Shown: positions 43,389 to 53,049 of the stretch, piece by piece | Layout: each line of letters begins with the position of its first letter | How positions within the stretch are numbered: the stretch's first letter is position 1 | From: Magnetospirillum sp. | Lineage (GTDB): Bacteria > Pseudomonadota > Alphaproteobacteria > CACIAM-22H2 | Assembly (NCBI GenBank): GCA_027532905.1 | Contig: JAPZUA010000001.1 | Location: forward strand, 975,950 to 1,039,949 | Length of the DNA stretch: 64,000 nucleotides | Direction of reading: 5' to 3' | Program-made: the position numbers and the translations under genes | Notes under the pieces: generated by a model | The model's database searches: none | What the model was told of the DNA's origin: nothing | What the model saw: only the letters and a program-made list of their open reading frames with translations

Positions 43389-44474
43389 ATGAAACGTCGC
43401 CATCTTCTGGCCGGTGTCGCCGCCGCTTCGAGTGCCGGTCTTGCCGCCCCCGCGTTGTCGCAGAACCGCATCGAATGGCGCATGGTCACGCTGTGGCCGC
43501 GCAATTTGCCCGGTCCCGGCGTTGCTGCGCAAAAGGTCGCCGACCGCATCGGCCTTGTCTCGGGCGGCCGCATTTCGGTGCGTCTGTTCTCGGCGGGCGA
43601 AGTTGTGCCGGCCCCGGGTGCCTTCGACGCAGTCGCGGCGGGCACGGCCGATCTCTACCACGGCGTGCCGTCCTTCTGGATTTCGAAATCGCCGGGCATC
43701 GGTTTCTTCGGCTCGTTTCCGTTCGGCATGACCGCCTTCGAACAGCAAGGCTGGATGATGCATGGCGGCGGCCAGGCGCTGTACGACGAAATCTACGGGC
43801 GCTTCGGCGTGAAGCCGTTCATCTGCGGCAATTCGGGTCCGCAATGGCTGGGCTGGTTCCGGCGCGAACTGCGCTCGATCGACGATTTCCGCGGCCTGCG
43901 TTTCCGCACGGCGGGCCTGGGCGGCGAAATGTTCCGGCGCGCCGGCGCTTCCGTCGTCTCGCTGCCGGCGGGCGAAATCTTCGCCGCCTTGCAGTCGGGC
44001 GCCATCGATGCGGCCGAATTCATCGGGCCGTTCTCGGACGGGCCGCTCGGCCTGCATCAGGTCGCCAAAAACTACTACTATCCGGGCGTCCAGGAACCCT
44101 CCTCGGCCGAGGAAATCGGCATCAATATGGGCAAGTGGAACGCGTTGCCTGCCGATCTCAAACAGGCCGTGCAGTTCGCCTGCCAATCGGTCGCCGAGGA
44201 AATCACCACCGAATACGACGTGCGCCATCCGGTGGCGCTCGCGGGCCTGATCGCCAACAACCAGGTCGTGCCGCGCGAAGCGCCGCGCGACCTGCTGATC
44301 GCCTTCGGCAATTCGGCGGGCGAAATGATGGCCGAGTTCCGCGCCCACAGCGATCCGCTGGTCAAGCGCATCGCGGACAGCTACGCCGAATTCCGCGTGC
44401 GCTCGCAGAACTATATGCTGCAATCCTATGCGGGCAATTTCAACGCCCGCGCCCTGCCGATCCGCTGGGGCTGA
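43389..44474 (+). CDS. TRAP transporter substrate-binding protein (DctP/TakP-like)
   Basis: Periplasmic receptor (361 aa) of a TRAP transporter. The leader RRHLLAGVAAASSAGLAA (residues 3-20) has a twin-arginine-like start and ends at ALSQ. Family motifs include GGRISVRLFSAGEVVPAPGA, GVPSFWISKSPGIGFF and the carboxylate-binding Arg in LRFRTAGLGGE. The closest described type is TakP, which binds 2-oxo acids; the ligand here is inferred only. ATG 43389 was chosen to give a proper signal peptide. The small and large permeases follow. Confidence 0.88.
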   Translation: MKRRHLLAGVAAASSAGLAAPALSQNRIEWRMVTLWPRNLPGPGVAAQKVADRIGLVSGGRISVRLFSAGEVVPAPGAFDAVAAGTADLYHGVPSFWISKSPGIGFFGSFPFGMTAFEQQGWMMHGGGQALYDEIYGRFGVKPFICGNSGPQWLGWFRRELRSIDDFRGLRFRTAGLGGEMFRRAGASVVSLPAGEIFAALQSGAIDAAEFIGPFSDGPLGLHQVAKNYYYPGVQEPSSAEEIGINMGKWNALPADLKQAVQFACQSVAEEITTEYDVRHPVALAGLIANNQVVPREAPRDLLIAFGNSAGEMMAEFRAHSDPLVKRIADSYAEFRVRSQNYMLQSYAGNFNARALPIRWG

Positions 44475-44532
44475 TGCCGGGCGGCGGCTGCGGCGGCGCG
44501 CAAGCGTCGGACGCAGCCGCCGATCCGCCGCG

Positions 44533-45087
44533 ATGAAAACGCTGCTCAAACTCGCCGATCTGATCGACGAAGCCAGCGACCGGCTTGGCCGTCTCGTGAT
44601 GTGGGCCGCCGGGTTGCTGGTGCTAGTCCAGTTTTCGGTCGTCGTGCTTCGTTATGCCTACGGATCCAGTTTCATCTGGATGCAGGAAGGCGTCGTCTAT
44701 CTGCATGCCGCTTTGTTCATGCTCGCGATCGGCTACGCGTATCTGCACGACGGCCATGTTCGCGTCGACGTGCTCTATGCGGAATGGAGCCCGCGCGCCA
44801 AAGCGCTCGCCGATCTTCTCGGCATAACCATCGCCGTGCTGCCTTTCTGCGCGCTGGTAATCTGGGCGTGCTGGTCGTACGTGTCGATTTCCTGGCGCTT
44901 GCGCGAAGGGCCGATGTCGGTCGGCGGCCTGCCGTTTCTATTTGTGCTGAAGTCGCTGATCCCGGCGATGGCCGTGCTGCTGGGGCTGCAGGCGGTGGCC
45001 ATCGGCCTGCGCGCGACGGCCGTGCTGACCGGCCACGCGACAACCCATTTTCCGCGCAAGGCCGCCGGCGGCGGCCACGGCGGCTAG
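44533..45087 (+). CDS. TRAP transporter small permease (DctQ)
   Basis: Four-helix inner-membrane subunit (184 aa). Helices lie at about 21-42, 55-76, 93-116 and 133-160. The family stretch SSFIWMQEGVVYLHAALFML and the following HDGHVRVDVLY are visible. The C-terminal tail is Gly/His-rich (KAAGGGHGG). It starts 58 bases after the binding protein and ends 12 bases before the large permease. Confidence 0.9.
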   Translation: MKTLLKLADLIDEASDRLGRLVMWAAGLLVLVQFSVVVLRYAYGSSFIWMQEGVVYLHAALFMLAIGYAYLHDGHVRVDVLYAEWSPRAKALADLLGITIAVLPFCALVIWACWSYVSISWRLREGPMSVGGLPFLFVLKSLIPAMAVLLGLQAVAIGLRATAVLTGHATTHFPRKAAGGGHGG

Positions 45088-45099
45088 GAAAGATCGACA

Positions 45100-46668
45100 A
45101 TGGCTTTGGGCGGCGTGCTCGATCTCCTGATGTTCCTTTCGTTGTGCCTGTTGATCCTGACGGGCGTGCCGGTCGTGTTCATTTTGACCGGCTGCGCGGT
45201 TGTGTTCGGCGCCGTCGGCTGGGCGCTCGGCGCGTTCGATCCGTTCCTACTGGGTGCTTTGGCGCAGCGCATTTTCGGCACCATGACCAGCGAAGTGCTG
45301 ATTGCAATTCCCCTGTTCGTGTTCATGGGAATCATGCTCGAGAAGTCCAAGATCGCCGAGGAACTGCTCGAGGCAATGGGGCGACTCTTCGGCAGCGTGC
45401 GCGGCGGCCTTGCGATTTCGGTCAGCATCGTGGGCGCGTTGCTCGCCGCATCGACCGGGATCGTGGGCGCCACTGTCGTCACGATGGGACTGATGGCGCT
45501 GCCCGCGATGCTGCGTCGCGGCTACGACCCCGCTTTCGCCTGCGGCACAATCTGCGCGGCGGGCACGCTGGGGCAGATCATCCCGCCGTCGACCGTAATG
45601 GTCATTCTGGGCGAGGTTCTGTCGGCCGCCTACCAGCAGGCCCAGCTTGCCCAAGGCAAATTCATGCTGGAAACCGTGAGCGTGGGCCAGCTCTTCGCGG
45701 GCTCGATGGTCCCGGGGCTTTTGCTGGTGGCGCTTTACATCGCCTACCAGCTCGCATTCGCCTGGCTCAAACCCGGCGTCGCACCGCCAATCCCGCGCGA
45801 AGAAGCCGGCACGGTCGGCGCGCGCGACATCGGCAATGCGCTCGTTCCGCCCATCGTTCTGATCGTCGCCGTGCTGGGCTCGATCCTGGGCGGAATCGCG
45901 ACGCCGACCGAAGCAGCTGCGGTCGGCGCAGTGGGCGCCACGTTGCTTGCGGGCCTTCGGCTCGACGCGCACGGACCTGGGCGCGTGGCGATCTATGTCG
46001 GTTTTGCCTGCGCCGTCGGGCTTGTCGTGCTCGGATCGAATTTCGACATGCGGCTGGGTCGCCAAGCGGCACCGCTCGGCGACCGCGTCGCGATCTGGAT
46101 TGCGGGCGCATTTGCGCTTGGGCTCGCGGTGGGGATCGCCGCCGCCGCGTGGCGCTGCTTTGGAACCGGCGTGCTGGCGGGCGTGTCGCGCGCCACCATG
46201 TCGATCACGGCCATGATTTTCGCCACGCTGATCGGCGCCACGCTTTTTGCGCTGGTCTTTCGCGGCCTCGGCGGCGACGAGATGGTGCGCGACTTCCTGG
46301 CCGACATGCCCGGCGGCAAGTACGGTGCCATCGCCCTGGTGATGGGCGTCATCTTTGCGATGGGGTTCTTTCTCGACTTCGTCGAGATCACGATCATCGT
46401 TATCCCGATCGTCGGGCCGATCCTTTTGCAGATGGATATCGATCCGATATGGCTGGGCGTCATGATCGCGGTCAATCTGCAGACGAGCTTTCTCACGCCG
46501 CCGTTCGGATTTTCGCTGTTCTATCTGCGCGGCGTAGCACCCGCGAGCGTGCGCACATCCGACATCTACCGCGGCATCGTGCCGTTCGTGATTCTGCAGC
46601 TGATCGGGCTCGGCCTCGTCGTCGCGTTCCCGGCATTGGCAACGTGGCTGCCCGAAAAACTCTTCTGA
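45100..46668 (+). CDS. TRAP transporter large permease (DctM), with an internal insert
   Basis: Inner-membrane Na+-coupled transport subunit (522 aa), longer than the usual 425-450. Motifs include FVFMGIMLEKSKIAEELLEA, AASTGIVGATVVTMGLMALP, QIIPPSTVMVILGE and FLTPPFGFSLFYLRGVAP. After ATPTEAAAVGAVGA (about residue 270) there is an insert of roughly 75 residues with two extra hydrophobic stretches, before the conserved SITAMIFATLIGATLF. It would add a membrane hairpin. Reading frame is intact, so the insert looks native. Confidence 0.9.
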   Translation: MALGGVLDLLMFLSLCLLILTGVPVVFILTGCAVVFGAVGWALGAFDPFLLGALAQRIFGTMTSEVLIAIPLFVFMGIMLEKSKIAEELLEAMGRLFGSVRGGLAISVSIVGALLAASTGIVGATVVTMGLMALPAMLRRGYDPAFACGTICAAGTLGQIIPPSTVMVILGEVLSAAYQQAQLAQGKFMLETVSVGQLFAGSMVPGLLLVALYIAYQLAFAWLKPGVAPPIPREEAGTVGARDIGNALVPPIVLIVAVLGSILGGIATPTEAAAVGAVGATLLAGLRLDAHGPGRVAIYVGFACAVGLVVLGSNFDMRLGRQAAPLGDRVAIWIAGAFALGLAVGIAAAAWRCFGTGVLAGVSRATMSITAMIFATLIGATLFALVFRGLGGDEMVRDFLADMPGGKYGAIALVMGVIFAMGFFLDFVEITIIVIPIVGPILLQMDIDPIWLGVMIAVNLQTSFLTPPFGFSLFYLRGVAPASVRTSDIYRGIVPFVILQLIGLGLVVAFPALATWLPEKLF

Positions 46669-46702
46669 TCTTCTCGCGCGCCTCTCGGCAAACACCCAAA
46701 CG

Positions 46703-48163
46703 TCAGCGCTGGCCGAGCAAGGGGTCGGTGAAGGTCGCGTAGGCGTGGAAGAAACGGTAGATGTTGGCGACGTAGGTCACCGTCTCGTCGCCCACGCTCT
46801 GCTGCACGATGCGCTCCACATTGCCGAACCAGCGATTGGGATCGAGGCCTTGCGTGCGCGCACGCGCGCGCAGGCGCTGGATGCGGTTGGGGCCTGCATT
46901 GTAGGCGGCGATCGCGAAAAGGATGCGCTGCGAAGGCTCGATTTCGGGATCGTTGAAATAGCGGTCGCGGATGCGCGCCATATAGGCAATGCCCGCGGCC
47001 ACGTTGGTCTCTTCCTCGCCGACATCGGGAAACCCGATCTCGGCCGCCGTCGGCGCCATCAATTGCATGATGCCGATGGCGCCGACGGGACTGCGTGCCT
47101 GCTGGTCGAGCCGCGACTCCTGGAAACCTTGGGCGGCCATCAGCATCCAGTCAAAGCCGTGCGTGTCGGCATGGTTGCGGAAATAGGACGACAGCCGCTC
47201 GAGCTTGGCGCGCTCGTCGCCCCCGAGCGGGTTGGAGAGGCTGCGCACGCTTTGGAAATACTGGCTCAAGAGCTGCGCGTCGTTCGCCGGTTTGGCTTTC
47301 TGGCGCTTTGCGAAAAACGCGTCGGCGGCACCGCGCAGCGCTTTGTCTTGTGGCCGGAAGCCCCAGGCGATGGCCCCGCCGCGCGCGATCTTCACGTTCG
47401 TCGTCGCGATGTTCGGCAGCACGCGCGTCCACAGGGCGGCCAGATGGGAGTCGACGACTGTGATGTCGAAAATGCCGGCCGAGACCATCTCGAGCTTGTC
47501 TTCGTCGGCGAGCACAGGATCGAGCGGAACGAGTTTGATCGGCGCGCGGCCCTCGGCGACGAAACGACGGTTGAGGGCCTGCAGATGCTCGTAGTAGCTC
47601 GTGGCAACGCGCACCGACAGCTGGCGACCGGACAGATCTTCCAGCGTGCGCGGCACGTTGGAGCCGTTGCGCGCGACGATCACCTCGTCGATGTTGCGCA
47701 AATAGGGCCGCGAGAAACCGATCTCAGCACTGCGCGTCGGCGTGACCGTCATGCCCGAGGCGATCACGTCGCCGCGCCCAGCGAGCAGACCCGGGATCAG
47801 ATCCTCGAACGCGAGCGGGACGAACAGCACGCGGATCTGCGGCTGGCCGCGTTTGCGCTCGCGGTTGAGGAAGCGCGCGAATTCGTGCGCGAGCTCGGCT
47901 TCGAAGCCGCGCACCTCGCCGCGCACAAGTTGGAAATCCGTGCGTGTCGGCGCGACCAGCACGCGCAGCATGCCGCGCTTGCGGATCTCGGCAAGGTCGC
48001 CCGTGTAGCGCGCATCGGAGAGGTCGAGCAGCTCCGAGCCGTCGGGCAGTTCGTCCTCGAGGTCGGCATCCGGCTTTTGCGCGAATGCAGCACCGACGGG
48101 TGCGAGCAGCACGACGAGTGCGGCCAACAGAATGCGGCAGAAGGGGGCGAGAGATTGTGGCAT
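46703..48163 (-). CDS. MltF-like periplasmic lytic transglycosylase with solute-binding domain
   Basis: Two-domain murein hydrolase (486 aa). After a signal peptide (ending AAFAQ near residue 28) comes a type 3 solute-binding-like domain (about 55-295; DFQLVRGEVRGFEAELAHEF). The C-terminal Slt domain has the catalytic Glu near residue 350 in QGFQESRLDQQ, followed by GAIGIMQLMAPTA and AYNAGPNRI. It cleaves peptidoglycan glycan strands with anhydro-sugar formation. Same layout as E. coli MltF, but without a visible lipobox. It follows the glycerophosphodiesterase gene by 10 bases. Confidence 0.88.
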   Translation of the reverse strand: MPQSLAPFCRILLAALVVLLAPVGAAFAQKPDADLEDELPDGSELLDLSDARYTGDLAEIRKRGMLRVLVAPTRTDFQLVRGEVRGFEAELAHEFARFLNRERKRGQPQIRVLFVPLAFEDLIPGLLAGRGDVIASGMTVTPTRSAEIGFSRPYLRNIDEVIVARNGSNVPRTLEDLSGRQLSVRVATSYYEHLQALNRRFVAEGRAPIKLVPLDPVLADEDKLEMVSAGIFDITVVDSHLAALWTRVLPNIATTNVKIARGGAIAWGFRPQDKALRGAADAFFAKRQKAKPANDAQLLSQYFQSVRSLSNPLGGDERAKLERLSSYFRNHADTHGFDWMLMAAQGFQESRLDQQARSPVGAIGIMQLMAPTAAEIGFPDVGEEETNVAAGIAYMARIRDRYFNDPEIEPSQRILFAIAAYNAGPNRIQRLRARARTQGLDPNRWFGNVERIVQQSVGDETVTYVANIYRFFHAYATFTDPLLGQR

Positions 48164-48173
48164 GGTGCGGCTT

Positions 48174-48905
48174 CTATCCCACCAGCGCGTGTGCAATGTC
48201 CGCCGGGCGGTCGGTGATGATGCTGTCCACCCCCCAGGCGACAAGTTCGCGCGCGCGCGCAGGCTCGTTGACGGTCCATACCAGCGCCTTGAATCCGGCT
48301 TCCTTGACGTCGCGCACGAGCTGGCGCGTGAGATGCTTCCAGCCCGGATGGATGGCGACGCAAGCCAACGCTTCGGCCTCGCTGCGCCAGCTGCGGCCGA
48401 GTTCTTCGGCAAGATAGCCGCGCGGCAACGAGGGGGCCGCTGCTTTAGCGGCTTCAAGCGACTGGCGCTTGAAGCTCGACACGATGGGTGTGGGCCCGCG
48501 CCATTTCGCAAGCACAAGCGCGCAAGCACGCTCGGCCGTTTCGGCTTCGCGGCCCGGGCAAGGTTTGATCTCGATGTTGAAGCCCATGCCGAGGTTTGCC
48601 ATCAGCGCCATGGCTTCTTCGAACGTGGGGATGGTTTCGCCCTTGAAGGCGGGTCCGAACCAAGCGCCCGCATCGAGCTTTTTGATTTCTGCAAGCGTGG
48701 CTTCCGCGACGGGGCCTTTGCCGTTGCTCGTGCGCTCGAGCGTTTCGTCGTGCATCAGCACGACCGCGTTGTCCTTGGTGAGTTTGGCGTCGAACTCGAT
48801 CCAGCTCGCACCTTCTTCATGCGCGCGGCGAATGGCGACGAGCGTATTTTCGGGCGCGTTGGCTTTGGCACCACGATGGCCGACGATGCGGGGCGGGTTG
48901 GGCAT
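48174..48905 (-). CDS. ugpQ: Glycerophosphodiester phosphodiesterase (UgpQ-like, cytoplasmic)
   Basis: GDPD-family enzyme (243 aa) that hydrolyses glycerophosphodiesters to glycerol-3-phosphate and an alcohol. The active-site motifs are GHRGAKANAPENT at the N-terminus and HDETLERTSNGKG near residue 52; FNIEIKPCP supplies further metal ligands. No signal peptide, so it resembles cytosolic UgpQ rather than periplasmic GlpQ. ATG 48905 has AAGGAGCG upstream. It is away from the ugp genes at the left end, but its product would feed the same pool. It follows the pnp terminator. Confidence 0.85.
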   Translation of the reverse strand: MPNPPRIVGHRGAKANAPENTLVAIRRAHEEGASWIEFDAKLTKDNAVVLMHDETLERTSNGKGPVAEATLAEIKKLDAGAWFGPAFKGETIPTFEEAMALMANLGMGFNIEIKPCPGREAETAERACALVLAKWRGPTPIVSSFKRQSLEAAKAAAPSLPRGYLAEELGRSWRSEAEALACVAIHPGWKHLTRQLVRDVKEAGFKALVWTVNEPARARELVAWGVDSIITDRPADIAHALVG

Positions 48906-48930
48906 CGCAAACGCTCCTTGAAGGGTCAAA

Positions 48931-48971
48931 AGAAAACCCCCGCCGGAGCGGCTGCTCCAGCGGGGGCTTGT
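48931..48971 (-). terminator. Rho-independent terminator after pnp
   Basis: On the minus strand a GC-rich stem of CCCCCGC and GCGGGGG outer arms (48937-48966 overall) with inner GGAGC/GCTCC pairing is followed by TTTTCTTTT. It lies between the pnp stop and the ugpQ start and ends the rbfA-truB-rpsO-pnp transcript. Confidence 0.85.
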
Positions 48972-48998
48972 TGGTTCAAACCGAACGCATGCCCGAGA

Positions 48999-51134
48999 CT
49001 ACTCGGCCGACGGAGTCGGCTTCTTGTCGAACTGGTCGGAGATGTCGGCACCAGTCGCCTGATCGACGCGGCGCATCGACAGCTTGACCTTGCCGCGATC
49101 GTCGAAGCCGATTAGCTTGACCTTGACCGCATCACCGACCTTGACGACGTCGCCGGTCTTTTCGACGCGGCGCGGGGCAAGTTCGGAGATGTGGACGAGG
49201 CCGTCCTTCGAGCCCATGAAGTTCACGAAGGCGCCGAAATCCATGATCTTGACGACCTTGCCGGTGTAGATGGCCCCCATCTCGGGTTCCGACACGATGC
49301 CCTTGATCCAGTCGATCGCCTTCTTGGCGTTTTCTTCCGAGACCGAAGCGACCTTGATCGTGCCGTCGTCTTCGATGTCGATTTTGCAGCCCGTCTGTTC
49401 GACGATCTCGCGGATGACCTTGCCGCCGGTGCCGATGACTTCGCGGATTTTGTCCTTCGGCACCTGGAACGTCGTGATGCGCGGCGCGTTCTTCGAGACT
49501 TCCTGGCGCGGGTCGTTGAGACCCTTGGCCATTTCGCCCAGAATATGCAGGCGCCCGTCCTTAGCCTGACCAAGGGCGATCTTCATGATGTTCTCGTCGA
49601 TCGAGGTGATCTTCAAGTCCATCTGGAGGGCGGTGACGCCCTTTTCCGTACCGGCCACTTTGAAGTCCATGTCGCCGAGATGGTCTTCGTCGCCGAGGAT
49701 GTCGGAGAGAACCGCAAACGCGCGGTCTTCCTTGATGAGACCCATCGCGATGCCGGCAACCGGACGCGGCAGCGGGACGCCCGCATCCATCATGGCAAGC
49801 GAAGTGCCGCACACGGTCGCCATCGACGACGAACCGTTCGACTCGGTGATCTCCGACACGACGCGAATCGTGTAGGGGAACTTGTCCTTGGGCGGCAGCA
49901 GCGGACGGATGGCGCGCCAAGCGAGCTTGCCGTGGCCGATTTCACGCCGGCCGGGCGAGCCCATGCGCTTGGCTTCGCCGACCGAGTAGGGCGGGAAATT
50001 ATAGTGCAGCATGAAGTGCTCGCGATATTCGCCTTCGAGCGCGTCGATGATCTGCTCGTCGTCGCCGGTACCCAGCGTGGCCACGACCAGCGCTTGGGTT
50101 TCGCCGCGCGTGAACAGGGCCGAGCCGTGCGTGCGCGGCAGGAAGCCCACTTCCGTCACGATCGGGCGCACCGTCTTGGTGTCGCGGCCGTCGATGCGAC
50201 GGCCGGTATCCAAGATGTTATCGCGCACGACCTTGGCTTCGAGTTCCTCGAACAGGCCGCCGAACACGGCGGCTTCTTCCGGAATTTCCTTCACGGTCGC
50301 AAGCGCTGCGGCCTTGACGGCGGCAACCTTGTCGCGACGCGCGAACTTGACCGGCTCGGCATAGGCCTTGCCGAGATCGGCCGCAAACGCCGCGATCTTG
50401 GTTTTGACGGATGCGGCAACCGGCGAAGCTTGCGTGAGCGGCCAGGGATCCTTGGCGGCCGTTTCGGCGAGCGAGATGATGAGATCGATCACCGGCTGGA
50501 ACGCGCGATGGCCGAACATCACGGCGCCGAGCATCGTTTCTTCCGACAATTCCTTGGCCTGCGATTCGACCATCAGCACGCCGTCCTTGGTGCCGGCCAC
50601 GACGAGTTCGAGATCGCTCGCCGCAAGATCGGTCTGCAGCGGATTGAGGCGGAATTCGCCGTTATAGACGCCGACGCGCGCAGCCCCGATCGGGCCCATG
50701 AACGGAATGCCCGAGATCGTGAGGGCCGCCGAGCAGCCGACCATCGCGACGATGTCGGGATCGTTCTCGAGATCGTGGCTCAGCACGGTCGCGATGACCT
50801 GCACTTCGTTGCGGAAGCCCTCGGGGAACAGCGGACGCACCGGACGGTCGATCAGGCGCGAAACCAGCGTTTCCTTTTCCGTCGGGCGACCTTCGCGCTT
50901 GAAGAAGCCGCCGGGGATCTTGCCGGCTGCGAAGGTCTTTTCCTGGTAGTGGACGGTCAGCGGGAAGAAATCTTGGCCGGGCTTGGCCGACTTCGCGCCC
51001 ACGACCGTGCACAGCACAACCGTGTCGCCGTAGGTGGCCATCACGGCCCCGTCGGCCTGGCGGGCGATCTTGCCGGTTTCGAGGACGAGCTTGCGCCCGC
51101 CCCACATCATTTCCTTGCGAACGACGTCGAACAT
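48999..51134 (-). CDS. pnp: Polyribonucleotide nucleotidyltransferase (PNPase)
   Basis: 3'-5' phosphorolytic exoribonuclease (711 aa) of the RNA-decay machinery. Two RNase PH domains (about 1-210 and 310-540) flank a helical linker. [14 protein letters not shown] and [14 protein letters not shown] are family stretches, and the phosphate site is in [14 protein letters not shown] domain ([15 protein letters not shown] near 565) and an S1 domain ([13 protein letters not shown] near 625) follow. ATG 51134 gives the standard length. It follows rpsO with a terminator and a leader hairpin between. Confidence 0.97.
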   Translation of the reverse strand: MFDVVRKEMMWGGRKLVLETGKIARQADGAVMATYGDTVVLCTVVGAKSAKPGQDFFPLTVHYQEKTFAAGKIPGGFFKREGRPTEKETLVSRLIDRPVRPLFPEGFRNEVQVIATVLSHDLENDPDIVAMVGCSAALTISGIPFMGPIGAARVGVYNGEFRLNPLQTDLAASDLELVVAGTKDGVLMVESQAKELSEETMLGAVMFGHRAFQPVIDLIISLAETAAKDPWPLTQASPVAASVKTKIAAFAADLGKAYAEPVKFARRDKVAAVKAAALATVKEIPEEAAVFGGLFEELEAKVVRDNILDTGRRIDGRDTKTVRPIVTEVGFLPRTHGSALFTRGETQALVVATLGTGDDEQIIDALEGEYREHFMLHYNFPPYSVGEAKRMGSPGRREIGHGKLAWRAIRPLLPPKDKFPYTIRVVSEITESNGSSSMATVCGTSLAMMDAGVPLPRPVAGIAMGLIKEDRAFAVLSDILGDEDHLGDMDFKVAGTEKGVTALQMDLKITSIDENIMKIALGQAKDGRLHILGEMAKGLNDPRQEVSKNAPRITTFQVPKDKIREVIGTGGKVIREIVEQTGCKIDIEDDGTIKVASVSEENAKKAIDWIKGIVSEPEMGAIYTGKVVKIMDFGAFVNFMGSKDGLVHISELAPRRVEKTGDVVKVGDAVKVKLIGFDDRGKVKLSMRRVDQATGADISDQFDKKPTPSAE

Positions 51135-51174
51135 GGAATTACTCTCTTTCTTTCTGCCGCGTACGGACCCGCCG

Positions 51175-51196
51175 GCGCGCATCCCGTGATGCGCGC
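51175..51196 (-). promoter_or_regulatory. Hairpin in the pnp leader
   Basis: GCGCGCATC (51175-51183) and GATGCGCGC (51188-51196) form a perfect 9-bp stem with a 4-base loop, about 40 bases before the pnp ATG. In E. coli a leader stem-loop cleaved by RNase III lets PNPase repress its own synthesis; this hairpin is in the equivalent place. The function here is inferred. Confidence 0.4.
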
Positions 51197-51329
51197 GACG
51201 TGGCGACGGTTGCGAAAGCCCGGATGGCCCTCGCCCCAACCGGCGCCGCCCCTGTCAATTGGGACGTCGAATATGGGTTGCGCGGCGTCGTACGACGGAC
51301 CGCCGCGCGGGGTGTGTGGCTGGAATCGG

Positions 51330-51384
51330 AAAAAAGCGCGCGCCGCATCTGCCCCGGCTTCGGGTAGAGATGCCGCGCGCGCTT
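51330..51384 (-). terminator. Terminator between rpsO and pnp
   Basis: On the minus strand two long arms (AAGCGCGCGCGGCATCT, and AGATGCGGCGCGCGCTT) pair over about 15 bp around a 17-base loop and are followed by TTTTTT. It ends 30 bases after the rpsO stop. Read-through or an internal promoter must supply pnp. Confidence 0.75.
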
Positions 51385-51413
51385 CGGTCGGTGGAAGGTC
51401 AAGCAGTCCGCTT

Positions 51414-51683
51414 TTAGCGACGCAGATCGAGGCGCCCGATCAGCGTCTCGTAGCGCTTCTTGTCTTTCGACTTCAGATAATCGAGCAGCGAACGGCGCTT
51501 GCCGACCATCATCAAAAGACCGCGACGCGAATGGAAGTCCTTCTTGTGCGTCGTCAGATGTTCGGCGAGTTCCTTGATGCGCTCCGAGAGGAGGGCAACT
51601 TGGACTTCCGGCGAACCCGTATCGCCCTTTTGGACGGCATAGGCTTCGACGATTTCGGTCTTGCGTGCGGCGTTCATCGACAT
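51414..51683 (-). CDS. rpsO: Small ribosomal subunit protein uS15
   Basis: Ribosomal protein S15 (89 aa, standard length), which binds 16S rRNA early in 30S assembly. The family pattern is complete: [33 protein letters not shown] and [20 protein letters not shown] 51683 is preceded by AAGGAGAG. Gene order rbfA-truB-rpsO-pnp is the classical one. Confidence 0.97.
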   Translation of the reverse strand: MSMNAARKTEIVEAYAVQKGDTGSPEVQVALLSERIKELAEHLTTHKKDFHSRRGLLMMVGKRRSLLDYLKSKDKKRYETLIGRLDLRR

Positions 51684-51700
51684 CGGTCTCTCCTTGGACC

Positions 51701-52609
51701 CTAGAGGTTGAAGACACGCGTGGGGCGCAAAGTCGCACCGTCGGACGCTGCAAGTGCGACCAGCTTGCCGTCGCAAAAGACGACAAGCACGGGCGCCTCG
51801 AGCGGGGATGGTTCCACGCGGGGGTCTCGCAAAGCCTGGCCCCTTCGAAGGGCGGCGGCTTGTTCCACGGTCACGGCCAGAGCCGGGATGTCGTCCAGCA
51901 CGGTCTCAACCGGGGCGAGGACCCCAAAGCGGGCGGGACTATGCCCAAAACCCTCCAGTTTTTCCAGGGAAATCGAGGCATCGAGGCGAAATCGGCCGAC
52001 GGCCGTACGCCGCAATTCCGTCACATGCGCGCACGTGCCAAGCGCCAATGCGAGGTCGCGGCCGAGGCTGCGCACATACATGCCCTTGCCGCTGGCGACC
52101 CGGAAGCGAGCGGTATCGGCATCCGGGGCCCCCAGATATTCAAGCTTGTGGATCAAGACCTTGCGCGATTCCATCGCAACGTCTTCGCCGGCCCTTGCGC
52201 GCGCATAGGCGCGTTCGCCGTCGATCTTGATGGCCGAATAGACCGGCGGGGTCTGGTCGATTTGGCCGACAAATCGCTCCAGAACGCCCGCAATCTGGGT
52301 GTCCGTCGGGCGAATATCGGAGGTCGCCACGACCGCCCCTTCGCGGTCGTCGGTCGCCGTCGCCTCGCCCCAACGCACGGCAAATTCGTATTCTTTGTCG
52401 CCGTCCACGAGATAGGGCAGCGTCTTGGTGGCCTCGCCGAATGCCATCGGCAACACACCCGTGGCCAGCGGATCGAGCGTGCCGGCATGCCCACCTTTGG
52501 CCGCGTTGAACACGCGCCGCACGCGGCCGAGCGCTTGGGTCGAAGACAGGCCGAGCGGTTTGTCGAGCAAGACCCAGCCGTCGATCTTGTCGCGCTTGGT
52601 GCTGCTCAC
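51701..52609 (-). CDS. truB: tRNA pseudouridine-55 synthase
   Basis: Converts uridine 55 of the tRNA T-loop to pseudouridine (302 aa). The catalytic Asp lies in [16 protein letters not shown] near residue 46. [12 protein letters not shown] is near the N-terminus and the C-terminal domain contains [14 protein letters not shown]. It starts at GTG 52609, overlapping the rbfA TGA by four bases (GTGA), so it is coupled to rbfA. rpsO follows 17 bases downstream. Confidence 0.96.
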   Translation of the reverse strand: MSSTKRDKIDGWVLLDKPLGLSSTQALGRVRRVFNAAKGGHAGTLDPLATGVLPMAFGEATKTLPYLVDGDKEYEFAVRWGEATATDDREGAVVATSDIRPTDTQIAGVLERFVGQIDQTPPVYSAIKIDGERAYARARAGEDVAMESRKVLIHKLEYLGAPDADTARFRVASGKGMYVRSLGRDLALALGTCAHVTELRRTAVGRFRLDASISLEKLEGFGHSPARFGVLAPVETVLDDIPALAVTVEQAAALRRGQALRDPRVEPSPLEAPVLVVFCDGKLVALAASDGATLRPTRVFNL

Positions 52610-53049
52610 GCTTTTTTCTTGGCCGCCCGCTTGCGCGCCGGTTTTTCCGGCGGCGGCGGCGATATGTCGGCAGCGACCTTGGGATCGCGCAAGGCGCGGT
52701 CGATGCGCTCGGCATAGTCGAACGACGTATCGCGCTGGAAATGCCATTCGGGCGCCATGCGCAGATCCACACGCCGTGCGATCTCGCCGCGGATATAGGC
52801 GCGTGCCCGTCCGAGGGCCGCAATGGTGGGCTCCGCACCCACGCTGCCGAGCGTGGTCACGAAGGCGGTTGCGTGTTTGAGATCGGGGGCCACACGCACC
52901 TCGCCGATCGTGATGTTGAGCGTGTCCTGCAGATCGGGATCGCGGAAATGCCCGTCGCGCAGCACCTCGATAAGGGCGCGGCGCAAAGCTTCGCCCACGC
53001 GCAATTGGCGCTGCGATGCCCCTTCACTCGAATGTCCGTCGCGTTTCAT
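52606..53049 (-). CDS. rbfA: Ribosome-binding factor A
   Basis: 30S maturation factor (147 aa) with the KH-type fold. Typical parts are RVGEALRRALIEVLRDGHF, the DLKHATAFVTTLG strand region and the C-terminal APEWHFQRDTSFDYAERID. A Pro then Lys-rich tail (KRAAKKKA) follows. In most bacteria rbfA lies directly behind infB; here the sequence upstream is a low-GC stretch with an unrelated gene, so the operon has been broken. Confidence 0.95.
   Translation of the reverse strand: MKRDGHSSEGASQRQLRVGEALRRALIEVLRDGHFRDPDLQDTLNITIGEVRVAPDLKHATAFVTTLGSVGAEPTIAALGRARAYIRGEIARRVDLRMAPEWHFQRDTSFDYAERIDRALRDPKVAADISPPPPEKPARKRAAKKKA

Noticed and set aside
51253-51258. TTGACA (minus strand) as -35 of a pnp promoter
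   Set aside because: No acceptable -10 element lies 16-19 bases downstream on the minus strand.
49191-51704. An 837-codon plus-strand open frame opposite pnp and rpsO
   Set aside because: It is antisense to the well-supported pnp and rpsO genes and encodes no recognisable domain.
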